A stretch of DNA of 64,000 nt from Arthrobacter sp. N199823. Lineage in GTDB: Bacteria > Actinomycetota > Actinomycetes > Actinomycetales > Micrococcaceae. The notes under the pieces are model-generated. The model worked only from the letters and a program-made list of their open reading frames with translations, made no database searches and was not told the origin of the DNA. The stretch spans positions 248,001-312,000 of the forward strand of contig NZ_PJIN01000005.1 in the NCBI RefSeq assembly GCF_002929705.1, read 5' to 3'. Shown piece by piece: positions 42,396 through 51,305 of this stretch. The first letter of the stretch is position 1. The number at the start of each line of letters is the position of its first letter. Both the position numbers and the translations under genes were made by a program.

Positions 42396-44491
42396 CGCAG
42401 GAAGGCTGCGGCCACGCCGGCGTCGACGGGGATGTGCAGGCCCGTGGTGTGCGAGAGCTCAGCGCTGGTGAGCACGACGGCGGCGTTGGCCACGTTTTCC
42501 GGCAGCACCTCACGCTTGAGCAGGGTGCGCTGTGCGTAGTACTCGCCCAGCTTCTCCTCGTCCACCCCGTACACGGCCGCGCGTTTGGCGCCCCAGCCGC
42601 CGGCGAAGATGCCCGAGCCGCGGACCACGCCGTCGGGGTTGATGCCGTTGACACGAACACCGTATTCGCCCAGTTCCGCGGCTAGCAGGCGCACCTGGTG
42701 GGCCTGGTCGGCCTTCGTGGCGGAGTAGGCGATGTTGTTGGGACCGGCAAACACGGAGTTCTTGGACGAGATGTAGATGATGTCCCCACCCATGTCCTGT
42801 TCGATCAGCACCTTCGCGGCAGCCTTGGACACGAAGAACGAGCCCTTGGCCATGACGTCGTGCTGCAGGTCCCAGTCCTTTTCGGTGGTTTCCAGCAGCG
42901 GCTTGGAGATGGAGAGTCCGGCGTTGTTGACCACCAAATCCAGGCCGCCGAACGCCAGCACAGCGGCATTCACGGCGCCTTGAACGGCGGCTTCGTCGGT
43001 GACATCGGCCTTGATGCCGATGGCAACATCCGGCCCGCCCAGTTCCAGCGCCACTGCCTGGGCAGCGTCAAGGTTCAGGTCCGCGATGACAATGCAGGCG
43101 CCTTCGGCGGCCAGTCGGGTGGCGATGGCCTTTCCAATGCCCGACGCCGCACCCGTCACCAAGGCGATGCGGGTGGCGTGCGACTTGGGCTTGGGCAGGC
43201 GGGCCAACTTGGCTTCCTCTAGCGCCCAGTATTCGATGCGGAACTTCTCCGCCTCGTCGATCGGCGCGTAGGTGGACAGTGACTCCGCGCCGCGCATGAC
43301 GTTGATGGCGTTGAGGTAGAACTCACCGGCAACGCGTGCTGTCTGCTTGTTGGCGCCGTAGGAGAACATGCCAACTCCAGGCACCAGCACGATGGCCGGG
43401 TCCGCGCCGCGCATGGCGGGCGAATCGGCCACGGCGTTGCGCTCGTAGTAGTCGGCGTAGGCCGTGCGGTACTCGGTGTGGAGTTCCTTCAGGCGTGCGA
43501 TGGAATCCTCCACCGAGGCGTCCGCCGGCAGGTCCAGGATGAGCGGGGTGACCTTGGTGCGCAGGAAGTGGTCGGGGCAGCTGGTGCCCAGTGCACCCAG
43601 GCGCGGGCGTTCAGCCGAACCCAGGAAATCCAACACGGCGGCGTCGTCGCTGAAATGGCCAACGGCGGCCTTGTCAGTGGAGGCGAGTCCGCGGATGGTG
43701 GGAGCCAGGGCTGCTGCCTTGGCGCGGCGTTCGGCTTCCGACAATGCGCCGTAGCCGGGCAGCGCCGCACCGAACGGATTCTTGCGGCCGTTGGCGTTGA
43801 TGTAGGCCTCTGCGGTTTCGATGATCCACAGCGAGTTTGCTTCCGCTTCTTCGCTGGTGGCACCCCAGGCGGTAATGCCGTGGCCGCCGAGAATGGTGCC
43901 GATCGCGTCAGGGTTGTGGTCCTTGATCGCAGCAATATCCAGGCCCAGCTGGAAGCCGGGTCGGCGCCACGGCACCCAAGCAACCTTGTTGCCGAAGATC
44001 GCCGCTGTCAGCTCCTCGCCGTCCGCCGCTGTGGCGATTGCGATGCCCGAATCCGGGTGCAGGTGGTCAACATGGGCGGCGTCGACGAGGCCGTGCATGG
44101 CAGTGTCGATCGACGGTGCGGCACCTCCCTTGCCGTGCAGGCAGTAGTCGAAGGCGGCGACCATCTCGTCTTCGCGCTCAACGCCGGGGTAGGTGTTGAC
44201 CAGGGCGCGCATGCGGTCCAGGCGGAGCACTGCCAGGCCGGATTCTTTAAGGGTGCCGAGGTCTCCGCCGGAGCCCTTGACCCACAGCAGTTCCACGTCT
44301 TCCCCGGTGACGGGGTCCTTGGCGGTGCCCTTTGCGGAGGTGTTGCCGCCGGCGTAGTTGGTGTTGCGCTTGTCGGCACCCAACCGGTTCGAGCGGGTGA
44401 TCAGCTCAGCCACCGTGTCGGTGCCGGGAAGCGCGGTGGCGGGGGCCGCCGTCGTGCTTGGTGTATCAGTCACGTTGCTCTGCTCGCTCAT
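42392..44491 (-). CDS. Bifunctional rhamnulose-1-phosphate aldolase / L-lactaldehyde dehydrogenase
   Basis: 699 residues, two domains. Residues about 30-420 are a class II aldolase with metal-binding His (HVDHLHPDSG, GGHGITAWG), cleaving L-rhamnulose 1-phosphate to dihydroxyacetone phosphate and L-lactaldehyde. Residues about 430-699 are an SDR with TGAASGIGKAI, NNAG, the catalytic Ser and YSATK, which oxidises lactaldehyde. This fused form is known from actinobacteria and bacilli as RhaEW or RhaD-type. ATG at 44491 is preferred to the upstream frame from 44611. It lies between the isomerase (2 nt away) and the kinase. Confidence 0.94.
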   Translation of the reverse strand: MSEQSNVTDTPSTTAAPATALPGTDTVAELITRSNRLGADKRNTNYAGGNTSAKGTAKDPVTGEDVELLWVKGSGGDLGTLKESGLAVLRLDRMRALVNTYPGVEREDEMVAAFDYCLHGKGGAAPSIDTAMHGLVDAAHVDHLHPDSGIAIATAADGEELTAAIFGNKVAWVPWRRPGFQLGLDIAAIKDHNPDAIGTILGGHGITAWGATSEEAEANSLWIIETAEAYINANGRKNPFGAALPGYGALSEAERRAKAAALAPTIRGLASTDKAAVGHFSDDAAVLDFLGSAERPRLGALGTSCPDHFLRTKVTPLILDLPADASVEDSIARLKELHTEYRTAYADYYERNAVADSPAMRGADPAIVLVPGVGMFSYGANKQTARVAGEFYLNAINVMRGAESLSTYAPIDEAEKFRIEYWALEEAKLARLPKPKSHATRIALVTGAASGIGKAIATRLAAEGACIVIADLNLDAAQAVALELGGPDVAIGIKADVTDEAAVQGAVNAAVLAFGGLDLVVNNAGLSISKPLLETTEKDWDLQHDVMAKGSFFVSKAAAKVLIEQDMGGDIIYISSKNSVFAGPNNIAYSATKADQAHQVRLLAAELGEYGVRVNGINPDGVVRGSGIFAGGWGAKRAAVYGVDEEKLGEYYAQRTLLKREVLPENVANAAVVLTSAELSHTTGLHIPVDAGVAAAFLR

Positions 44492-44493
44492 TG

Positions 44494-45660
44494 TTAGGCA
44501 CCCCATCCGGCCTGGGTTCCGCCCACGCGCTCGTCGTTGATTTGCTTCTGGTACCCGCTGGCGGCAAAGGCGGCCATCGGGTCCGCGGGCAGGCCGCGGG
44601 ATTCGCGCCATTCGGCGAGGACCGGGCGCACGTCGGTGTAGAAGGCGTTGGAGAAGATGTCATTTGCACCGAGGACGTCGCCGGCGTTCTGGGCTTCGGT
44701 CAGGGCTACGCGGTCCACGAGGAGTGCGCGGGCCGTCATTTCCTGCACGTTCAGCACCGAGCGGATCTGGCCGGGGATCTTCTCTTCCAGGTTGTGGCAC
44801 TGGTCGAGCATAAGTGCCACACCGGAGTCGGCGCCGAGGCCGTCGCCGCGGATGACCTCGTACATGATGCGGAACAGCTGGTAGGGATCGGCCGCACCCA
44901 CGATCAGGTCATCGTCCGCGTAGAAACGCGAGTTGAAGTCGAAGGAACCGAGCTTGCCCAGGCGCAGCAGCTGCGCCACGATGAACTCAATGTTGGTGCC
45001 GGGGGCATGGTGGCCGGTGTCGAGACAGACGAGCGCCTTCTCGCCGAGGGCGAGGGTCTGGGCGTAGGAGGTGCCCCAGTCCGGGACGTCCATGTGGTAG
45101 AAAGCCGGCTCGAAGAACTTGTATTCGAGGACCATGCGCTGGTTCTCGCCGAGGCGGGCGTAGATCTCCTGCAGGGAATCGGCGAGGCGGTCCTGGCGGC
45201 CGCGCATGTCGCCCTGGCCGGGGTAGTTGGTGCCGTCGGCGAGCCAGATTTTCAGGTCCCGGGAGCCGGTGGCGTCCATGACGTCGATGCATTCAAAGTG
45301 GTGGTCGATCGCCTGCCGGCGGACAGCTGCGTCCACGTGCGTCAGGGAACCGAACTTGTAGATGTCGTCCTGGAAGGTGTTGGAGTTGATGGTGCCCAGG
45401 CCCACGCCATGGTCGCCTGCGTAGGCGTTCAGCGCGTCATAGTCCTCGACCTTGTCCCACGGGATGTGCAGCGAGACCAGCGGGGCCAGGCCTGTCAGCT
45501 TGTGCACCTGCGCAGCATCGGCGATCTTCTCGTGCACCGTGCGGGGCGTGCCTGGCGTGCCGAAAACCTTGAAGCGCGTGCCTGAGTTGCCGTAGGCCCA
45601 TGACGGGACCTCGATGGCCAGATCGTCCAAGCGGCTCAGGGCCGCTGACATGTCATTCAT
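44494..45660 (-). CDS. rhaI: L-rhamnose isomerase (RhaI type)
   Basis: Interconverts L-rhamnose and L-rhamnulose. 388 residues, xylose-isomerase-like TIM barrel with metal ligands in EYKFFEPAFYH, LDTGHHAPGTNIEF and FDFNSRFYADDDL. The sequence is of the Pseudomonas/actinobacterial RhaI class, not E. coli RhaA. ATG at 45660 overlaps the mutarotase stop by 8 nt and is preceded by GGAAG; the longer frame only reads through the neighbour. It is followed after 2 nt by the aldolase-dehydrogenase, so the genes are surely co-translated. Confidence 0.94.
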   Translation of the reverse strand: MNDMSAALSRLDDLAIEVPSWAYGNSGTRFKVFGTPGTPRTVHEKIADAAQVHKLTGLAPLVSLHIPWDKVEDYDALNAYAGDHGVGLGTINSNTFQDDIYKFGSLTHVDAAVRRQAIDHHFECIDVMDATGSRDLKIWLADGTNYPGQGDMRGRQDRLADSLQEIYARLGENQRMVLEYKFFEPAFYHMDVPDWGTSYAQTLALGEKALVCLDTGHHAPGTNIEFIVAQLLRLGKLGSFDFNSRFYADDDLIVGAADPYQLFRIMYEVIRGDGLGADSGVALMLDQCHNLEEKIPGQIRSVLNVQEMTARALLVDRVALTEAQNAGDVLGANDIFSNAFYTDVRPVLAEWRESRGLPADPMAAFAASGYQKQINDERVGGTQAGWGA

Positions 45661-46015
45661 TTGCGCTTCCTTCGTTGTTGTTGCTGGCAGCAGCCAACTG
45701 TTCTTCAAGATTGAAAACTTCGTCGAGGACAATGAATCCTTCATCCGGATTGGCATCCGACGGCGGGAATAGCTTGGCCATTTCGGCCTGCCACCTGCCG
45801 TTGACTTCCGTCAGCGCCATGCGGGCACGTGCCGCGTCCAGGTCGTCGCACTCGACAATGCCGATCAGGAGCCCGTCGTCGCCCAAGTGGAGGGTGTAGT
45901 CATTCCACCCGCCAGCCTTGAGTTCCCGGAGCATCTCTGGCCACACTTTTGCATGGGCTTCCCGGTAGGCCTGGAGTCGGTGGGGATCCACCGCAGAACG
46001 AAAACAAACCCGCAT
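45653..46015 (-). CDS. rhaM: L-rhamnose mutarotase
   Basis: Interconverts alpha and beta L-rhamnose. 120 residues, dimeric alpha-beta barrel family. It starts MRVCFRSAVDPHRLQAYREAH, the usual family opening, and has the catalytic-region His in that segment plus YTLHLGDDGLLIGIVE. ATG at 46015 is chosen over TTG at 46021 because of that opening and a GAGG 8 nt upstream. It is the first gene of the rhamnose operon. A family B operator is just upstream. Confidence 0.93.
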   Translation of the reverse strand: MRVCFRSAVDPHRLQAYREAHAKVWPEMLRELKAGGWNDYTLHLGDDGLLIGIVECDDLDAARARMALTEVNGRWQAEMAKLFPPSDANPDEGFIVLDEVFNLEEQLAAASNNNEGSANE

Positions 46016-46031
46016 TGCCAAACCTCATTCT

Positions 46032-46056
46032 TGAAACGATTCATTATTACGATTCA
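46032..46056. promoter_or_regulatory. Family B operators of the rhamnose operon
   Basis: TGAAACGATTCA (46032-46043) is a full site; TATTACGATTCA (46045-46056) is a half-matching second copy. They lie between the divergent mutarotase and LacI genes. Confidence 0.75.
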
Positions 46057-46141
46057 ACGTACACTTGATATCAAATCAATGTCAACCGAAACTCGCCATT
46101 AAGACGTCGGCGATCGGTTGGCGAAAAAGTGGAGGAGTTTC

Positions 46142-47149
46142 ATGCGGCCCGCAAGTATCAAGGACGTTGCCAACCATGCAGGCGTAGCCGTGGGCACCGT
46201 GTCAAATGTCCTGAACTATCCGGAGCGGGTTGCCTCAAAGACCCTGGACCGCGTCCAGGCATCCATTGCCGAACTCGGCTTTGTCCGCAACGATGTGGCC
46301 CGCCAGCTGCGGGCAGGTCACAGCCGCACCATCGGCCTGATTGTTCTGGACATCGGCAACCCCTTCTTCTCTTCCCTGGCCCGGGCGGCAGAGGACACTG
46401 CCGCGGAGGGAGGCAACGCCGTCGTGCTTGGCAACAGCGGGCACGACGCCCAGCGGGAACTGCACTACATAGACCTCTTCGAGGAACAGCGTGTCCAGGG
46501 CGTGCTCATCTCCCCCGTCGCCGAGAATTCCAAGCGTCTGGCAGCGCTCACGGCACGCGGCACCAAGGTGGTCCTGGTGGACAGCCCCTCCAGTGAAGAC
46601 GAGTTCAGTTCCGTCTCGGTCGACGACGTCTCCGGTGGCTATATGGCCACCAAACATTTGCTGGACATCGGCAGGCGCAGGATTGCGTTCGTGGCGGGGC
46701 CACAGCAGTTTCACCAGGTAACTGACCGGCTCTCGGGTGCCATGCGCGCGGTGGCAGAAGTTCCCGGCGCCACCCTGGAGGTTCTGCAGGCGGCAGACCT
46801 GACGGTGCTGGCCGGTCGCGGCGTGGGTGACTCCCTCGTGGAACGCGAGCGCAGCCTTTTGCCCGACGGGCTGTTTTGTGCCAATGACCTCCTCGCACTG
46901 GGTGTCATGCAGTCGTTGACGATGTTGCACACCTTGCGGATCCCCCAGGATGTGGCACTGGTGGGCTACGACGACATTGACTTTGCCGCCTCTGCGGTGG
47001 TGCCGCTGACCTCTGTCCGCCAGCCCACCACACTCATTGGGCGCACTGCGATCGAACTGCTCACAGAACAGCTGGAATCGCCGGATGCCGGCCCGCGATC
47101 AGTGGTCTTCAAGCCAGAACTGGTCGTGCGGGCAAGCACCGGCTCTTAA
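46142..47149 (+). CDS. LacI-family regulator of L-rhamnose/rhamnogalacturonan genes (RhaR-like)
   Basis: 335 residues. HTH SIKDVANHAGVAVGTVSNVLNYPERV differs in the recognition helix (GTVSNVLN) from the regulator at 28397, which fits a different operator. The effector domain starts TIGLIVLDIGNPFFSSLARA. ATG at 46142 has GGAGG 6 nt upstream; the frame begins earlier at 46118 but lacks an RBS. It is divergent from rhaM, with family B sites in between, so it most likely represses the rhamnose operon and, through matching sites, much of region B. Rhamnose or rhamnulose 1-phosphate is a plausible inducer. Confidence 0.9.
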   Translation: MRPASIKDVANHAGVAVGTVSNVLNYPERVASKTLDRVQASIAELGFVRNDVARQLRAGHSRTIGLIVLDIGNPFFSSLARAAEDTAAEGGNAVVLGNSGHDAQRELHYIDLFEEQRVQGVLISPVAENSKRLAALTARGTKVVLVDSPSSEDEFSSVSVDDVSGGYMATKHLLDIGRRRIAFVAGPQQFHQVTDRLSGAMRAVAEVPGATLEVLQAADLTVLAGRGVGDSLVERERSLLPDGLFCANDLLALGVMQSLTMLHTLRIPQDVALVGYDDIDFAASAVVPLTSVRQPTTLIGRTAIELLTEQLESPDAGPRSVVFKPELVVRASTGS

Positions 47150-47154
47150 GCAGC

Positions 47155-47208
47155 TGTGGCAGCAGCCGGGCGGTCCGTATACTTTCGGACCGCCCGGCTG
47201 CTGCCACA
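47155..47208. terminator. 23-bp perfect hairpin between convergent genes
   Basis: Bases 47155-47177 pair with 47186-47208 around TATACTTT. It separates the LacI gene (+) and the six-hairpin gene (-). Confidence 0.85.
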
Positions 47209-47252
47209 AACCTGGAGTCAATGGCGCCCGTGTCCATGACTGCGGCATTGCC

Positions 47253-49352
47253 TCAAGGCAGCGGAAGGATGTCCTCCGCCGTGACGGTCCAGCTTCCGTC
47301 ACTGGGGAAACCCGGCGCCGTTTTTCCCCCGTCCCAGCCAACGGCCATGAGGGCGACGGCGGTGAGTAGGCCGCCATTGCCCGGCAGGTAGAACGGCAGT
47401 GCGTCGGTCTGAAAATTGTGGCCGTTCGCGAGATACGTGTTCTTGCCCCGTTCCATGAGAAGCGCGTCCACGGCGTCGTTGGGGCGGTTCAGGCGGGCAG
47501 CAGTCATGGCAATCATCGGATAGTCCCAGCCCCACGTGCTGCCCCAGTCCCAGTCAGAGAGCACCCCATCCAAGGTCCTGTCCATGGTTGCCGGGTCAAT
47601 GGCCGAGGTTTCGGGAACCACCCCAAGGGCGGCCAGCATTGAGGGGTGGTCCGTTCGGATGGTAAATGGCGGCACAGAGATGGCACTGTAGACCCCGTCC
47701 GCGGTGTGCGGCTTGGCCATGTCGCGGGCGGTTTCACTCCACCCGGGCGCGTCGGCCAACCCCAGCCGGCGCCGCCATTGCTGCGCGGTCTCCAGTGCCC
47801 AATTCCAATAGGCCAGTTCGAAGGTGGGGTTCTCCACCCGGTCCCGCATGAAGCCGTAGGATTCCTGGGCGGGCACCAGCGGCGGCGGCAACTCCACACC
47901 GTTTTCAGTGCGGAGGCCAAAACTGGCCATGAAGGCCGCCGTTTCAAAGACGAGCGTGGCGTACTTCGCCAGCACTTCTTCCCCTTTTACCGGGTCCATT
48001 CCCGGGGTCTGTGTGGCGCGCCAAACCAGTTCGGCCAGGTAGATGGGGTGCGGCTGCTGCCAGATGAGAAATGGTCCGATGTCGCTGGGGCTTTCCCTCC
48101 CGTCAAGGGCAACTTGTTTGGGCCAGCGCACCCCCGCGAATCCCTGCCTGGCTGCTGTTTCCTGCGCACGGTCCAAGATGGTGAAGTACCAGTCAAGGCT
48201 GTCAGTCAGCAGGTCCTCCCGGTTCCACAACGGGAAGTGGGCCCCGTGCCACCAGTGCATCTCCAGGTGGAACCTGCCGCGCCATGAGTTGACAGCCAAT
48301 CCCGTCTCCTGGGGCGGGGCCGAACCGCTGCAGTTGACAGCCATCAGGTACTGGGACAGGACAACCCTCCGCTCGAGTTCGGCGGCCCGGGGATCGGCGC
48401 TCCCGGCAAATTCGATCATGCCTCCGTTGAGCCAATGGGCGCTCCAGTGCTCGGCTGCCGCCTTCCTGATTTCAGCAAACGTCTTTCGCGTGTCTTGCGG
48501 CCCGCCCTGGGCAGGGGTAAATGCAACACTAAAGGTCAATTCGGAAGAGGTCCCTGCCAACAGGAAATCGTGGGCTCCCACGCTTGTCAGCTGGGCATTG
48601 TCAGCGGCTATATGGGCGCTAAATCGGGTGCCGTCGAGAACCCTTTGGATTTCCCATCCTTCTGGCTCAGCACTGAAATCGGAACTGTGTTTGTCCGGCT
48701 GGTCCCAATCGGCGGCATTGCCCCAGGCCTCACTGCCGTAGGGAAAGGAAAATCGGACGGCAGGCGGGCGTTCCCCGGTGGACCGGATGGAAACGGCGAG
48801 CGTGTCCGAGTCCGGGTCCACCACTGTCAGCACGCAAAATTCTGCACCTGCCACGGCAAAGGCGCTTGTCAGCAACCCCTCCCACAAGTCCAACTTTTGA
48901 TCAATGCCGCCGATGTCGTGGGCCTGGATGGAGTCCAGACCGGCGGATTCCGAAGCCAGCCCAATATTGGCAAGCATCAGCCGGTGGGGATTGTTGCGCA
49001 GCCACGTCTCCTCGGGCGATCCATCATCCAATTCGGTTGCACTGGTTTTTCCTGCCAAATCCACATATGGAACCCGTCCGCGGGGGCTTGAATACTCCTG
49101 CAAGGACACCGACAATGATGGCTCCTCGTCAACCGGGGTGGAGTGCCACGCCCACGTCGACTGGGTTCCCAACAGCGAACCTCCTTGTTCAACGTACCTA
49201 CCGGGTGCGGGATAGGCATCCGGGATGGTTTGCAGCCCGGTAACGTCTGCTGTGAAGGCAAAATTGCCGTTGCCGACCGTCAGCGGCGATCTCGGATCCA
49301 CGGCATTGAAACTGACATTGTGTCGCTGGACCAGGGCTTTCCTGTCAATCAC
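47253..49352 (-). CDS. Six-hairpin glycosidase-like protein, family not assigned
   Basis: 699 residues, no signal peptide. The N-terminal opening SFNAVDPRSPLTVGNGNFAFTADVTG is seen in (alpha/alpha)6 glycosidase-like proteins of the GH65/GH95 type. A central stretch (EMHWWHGAHFPLWNREDLLTDSLDWY) resembles the wall of such an active-site barrel, and WDWGSTWGWDYPMIAMTAARL lies near the end. It is about twice the size of GH105 unsaturated-uronyl hydrolases. I cannot name the catalytic residues or the substrate. GTG at 49352 has GAAAGGA upstream; the frame from 49436 is not supported. It follows an SBP gene after 50 nt, probably one operon, in a pectin locus. Confidence 0.7.
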   Translation of the reverse strand: MIDRKALVQRHNVSFNAVDPRSPLTVGNGNFAFTADVTGLQTIPDAYPAPGRYVEQGGSLLGTQSTWAWHSTPVDEEPSLSVSLQEYSSPRGRVPYVDLAGKTSATELDDGSPEETWLRNNPHRLMLANIGLASESAGLDSIQAHDIGGIDQKLDLWEGLLTSAFAVAGAEFCVLTVVDPDSDTLAVSIRSTGERPPAVRFSFPYGSEAWGNAADWDQPDKHSSDFSAEPEGWEIQRVLDGTRFSAHIAADNAQLTSVGAHDFLLAGTSSELTFSVAFTPAQGGPQDTRKTFAEIRKAAAEHWSAHWLNGGMIEFAGSADPRAAELERRVVLSQYLMAVNCSGSAPPQETGLAVNSWRGRFHLEMHWWHGAHFPLWNREDLLTDSLDWYFTILDRAQETAARQGFAGVRWPKQVALDGRESPSDIGPFLIWQQPHPIYLAELVWRATQTPGMDPVKGEEVLAKYATLVFETAAFMASFGLRTENGVELPPPLVPAQESYGFMRDRVENPTFELAYWNWALETAQQWRRRLGLADAPGWSETARDMAKPHTADGVYSAISVPPFTIRTDHPSMLAALGVVPETSAIDPATMDRTLDGVLSDWDWGSTWGWDYPMIAMTAARLNRPNDAVDALLMERGKNTYLANGHNFQTDALPFYLPGNGGLLTAVALMAVGWDGGKTAPGFPSDGSWTVTAEDILPLP

Positions 49353-49402
49353 AGGTGTTCCTTTCAGGGAGTGCGGGCGCCGGGCAGGCAGGGCAGGCGC
49401 AA

Positions 49403-50698
49403 TTACATGATCGCGTTGGCGCTTTCCTGCATCCATTGCTTGGCAGCTTCGGCGGGACTGGCCTTGGCAAAAAGGACATCCGTATTGATGCGTGCGGTAA
49501 TTTCACCCACCGCAGTTGAACCGGTGGGCCCGATGAACGTAGGCGCAAACTTGGTTTTGCCCACGATGTCCAAGTAGGCAACTTCCGCCTGGCCACTGGG
49601 GGTCAAATCGGGCGCAATGGCTGCTCTTATGGCGGCACTGCTTGACACTCCGCGGTCGTTGAGAATCAGCTTGGCGGCCTCCTCGCTGTTGACAAGGAAG
49701 TCGATCAGCTTTGCTGCCGCCTCTGACTTCTTGCTCTGGGCCGAGATGGCATAGTACTGGGAGGATTGCAGCCAGATGCCCGGGGTTGGGGACTCGCCTG
49801 GGAGCCGCATGAGTTTCAGCTCTTCTCCCGCCGCTGCGCTCATCGCTTTGAGGGAGTTGCTCCATGTCAGCATCGCACCGGCCTTGCCGGTGCCCATGAA
49901 GCTTTGTTCGATGCTGATATTGGCCTGCTCCACGAGCACGGTGGCGCTGGGCGATGACTTAGAGTCAACGAGCGAGAGCGAGAAGGCAAAGTAGTCCTCG
50001 ACGGTCTGTGCTGTGATCCCAAGCTTCCCGTCCTGGGTGTACAGCGCCTCGCCGCGCTGTCTGGCGAATGCATCGAGTGAATCGTGGGTCAGCACTGAAG
50101 CGGAGCCGAAGGTGCCGTCCGGGCTGTTGGCGCTGATCGATGCTGTGATCGAGCGGAACTGATCCCAGGTCCAGCTGGAATCGTCGGGAATATCCACACC
50201 TGCAGCCTCGAACACGCTCGGGTTGATCACCATGGCCAACGCATTGGCTCCGGTTGAGACACCATATTGGACTCCTTTGACCTGCCCGTTCGATACAGCC
50301 GACGGGTCCAAGCCGGACAGATCCAGGGCGCCGCCCACTGTTCCCAGATCCAGCAGCGCGCCGCGGTTGGCATATTCTGCCGGGTAGGCGCCACCGAGGG
50401 TAAAGACATCGGGGGCATCCTTGGCGGCAACGCTGGTGGCGAGCTTGTCGAAGTAGCCACTGAAGTCACCATGCTCCCCCTTGACCTTGATTTTGGGGTT
50501 TGCCGCCTCAAACGCCGCGATGACCTTTTCCGTAGCGGAGGCCCGTTCCGCGTTGCCCCACCAAGCGAAGCGCAACGTTACTTCCGCGTTCGGGTCCGAG
50601 GAGGTGTCCTCCGAGCCGCAGGCGGTGGCGAACAGGCCAAGGGCAGCAGCCCCAAGTACGGCCTGGCTGAATTGACGGCGGTTAATGCTGATCGACAT
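49403..50698 (-). CDS. Sugar-binding lipoprotein of a CUT1 ABC importer
   Basis: 431 residues. N-terminus SINRRQFSQAVLGAAALGLFATAC has a Tat-like RRQF and a lipobox; LRFAWWGNA starts the mature protein. It is very close in layout to the SBP at 14900 (nearly the same signal peptide, including GLFATACG), suggesting recent duplication although the genes are 35 kb apart. ATG at 50698 is the start used; CAGGGA lies a few bases upstream. No permease adjoins it. Both operator families lie 47-76 bases upstream, so control is probably dual. It is followed by the six-hairpin gene. Confidence 0.93.
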   Translation of the reverse strand: MSISINRRQFSQAVLGAAALGLFATACGSEDTSSDPNAEVTLRFAWWGNAERASATEKVIAAFEAANPKIKVKGEHGDFSGYFDKLATSVAAKDAPDVFTLGGAYPAEYANRGALLDLGTVGGALDLSGLDPSAVSNGQVKGVQYGVSTGANALAMVINPSVFEAAGVDIPDDSSWTWDQFRSITASISANSPDGTFGSASVLTHDSLDAFARQRGEALYTQDGKLGITAQTVEDYFAFSLSLVDSKSSPSATVLVEQANISIEQSFMGTGKAGAMLTWSNSLKAMSAAAGEELKLMRLPGESPTPGIWLQSSQYYAISAQSKKSEAAAKLIDFLVNSEEAAKLILNDRGVSSSAAIRAAIAPDLTPSGQAEVAYLDIVGKTKFAPTFIGPTGSTAVGEITARINTDVLFAKASPAEAAKQWMQESANAIM

Positions 50699-50744
50699 TG
50701 ATCCCTGACTTCCACTAGAACTTCTCAAACGATGACAAAAATGG

Positions 50745-50774
50745 CAGAAAGCGTTTTCTGTCTGAAACGTATCA
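50745..50774. promoter_or_regulatory. Adjacent family A and family B operators
   Basis: CAGAAAGCGTTTTCTG (50745-50760, near-perfect palindrome, family A) is followed after 2 nt by TGAAACGTATCA (50763-50774, family B). This is the only place where both full sites abut, upstream of the SBP at 49403. Confidence 0.75.
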
Positions 50775-50888
50775 ACGATATTTTCACCCGTCAAGAGCTT
50801 TTGTTGTCATTGTCTACAAATATGACCACCGCCCACCGCCGCAGAGGGCGCGCGGAGGCAATAGACGCTCCGAACCCCGAAAACGGGC

Positions 50889-51105
50889 AATGCATCCACT
50901 GCGAAACCGTGACCCTGCGGGCTGCGACGACACGGAATTCACCGCCCCGGCAGTGGTGCCCCAGATGCCGGTCCGTCAGCCCTCCACGCTGATTCGGGGC
51001 AGTGCGCTCAAGCCGCTTTCCGAGCAAATGGAGCCGCCGAATGCCGGGCCACAGTCGATGGTCTCCAGGCCAGAACTGGCAGCGCTGGCACGCGCAGCCG
51101 CCTGA
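50889..51105 (+). pseudogene. 3' remnant of a LacI-family regulator gene
   Basis: The 607-base intergenic region holds a decayed LacI C-terminus. CDDTEFTAPAVVP, VRQPSTLIRGSALKPLSEQM and PNAGPQSMVSRPEL align in register with YDDIDFAASAVVP, VRQPTTLIGRTAIELLTEQL and PDAGPRSVVFKPEL at the end of the regulator at 46142. The frame closes with TGA at 51103-51105, and a few codons near 50905 are missing. No HTH or start remains. It is a fossil of a regulator related to the rhamnose LacI, most likely left by duplication and deletion. Confidence 0.8.
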
Positions 51106-51186
51106 GGCAGAACTCATGAAAACGCCGGATCCTAAATTTTCCGGCTCCCGGCCGCCCATCCGGAGTGGCAGTTTCGCACACAAAAA

Positions 51187-51269
51187 TGAATCGTGTCAAT
51201 CTTTTGAAAATCCCTTGACCCTCCGCTTCGCAGGTGGGTACGCTCAGCCAAGCACGGAAAGCGTTATCC
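51187..51269 (+). promoter_or_regulatory. Promoter region of the PL11 gene with both operator types
   Basis: TGAATCGTGTCA (51187-51198) is a family B-like site. TTGACC (51215-51220), 18-nt spacer and TACGCT (51239-51244) form a plausible promoter. GGAAAGCGTTATCC (51256-51269), a family A-like site, covers the region just after the start. Confidence 0.55.
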
Positions 51270-51305
51270 CCAAGACGGGCGAACCGCCCAGAGATGGATT
51301 CGACG

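Noticed and set aside
43478-44497. 339-codon plus-strand frame opposite the aldolase-dehydrogenase
   Set aside because: Shadow of the rhamnose operon gene with no RBS or recognisable domain.
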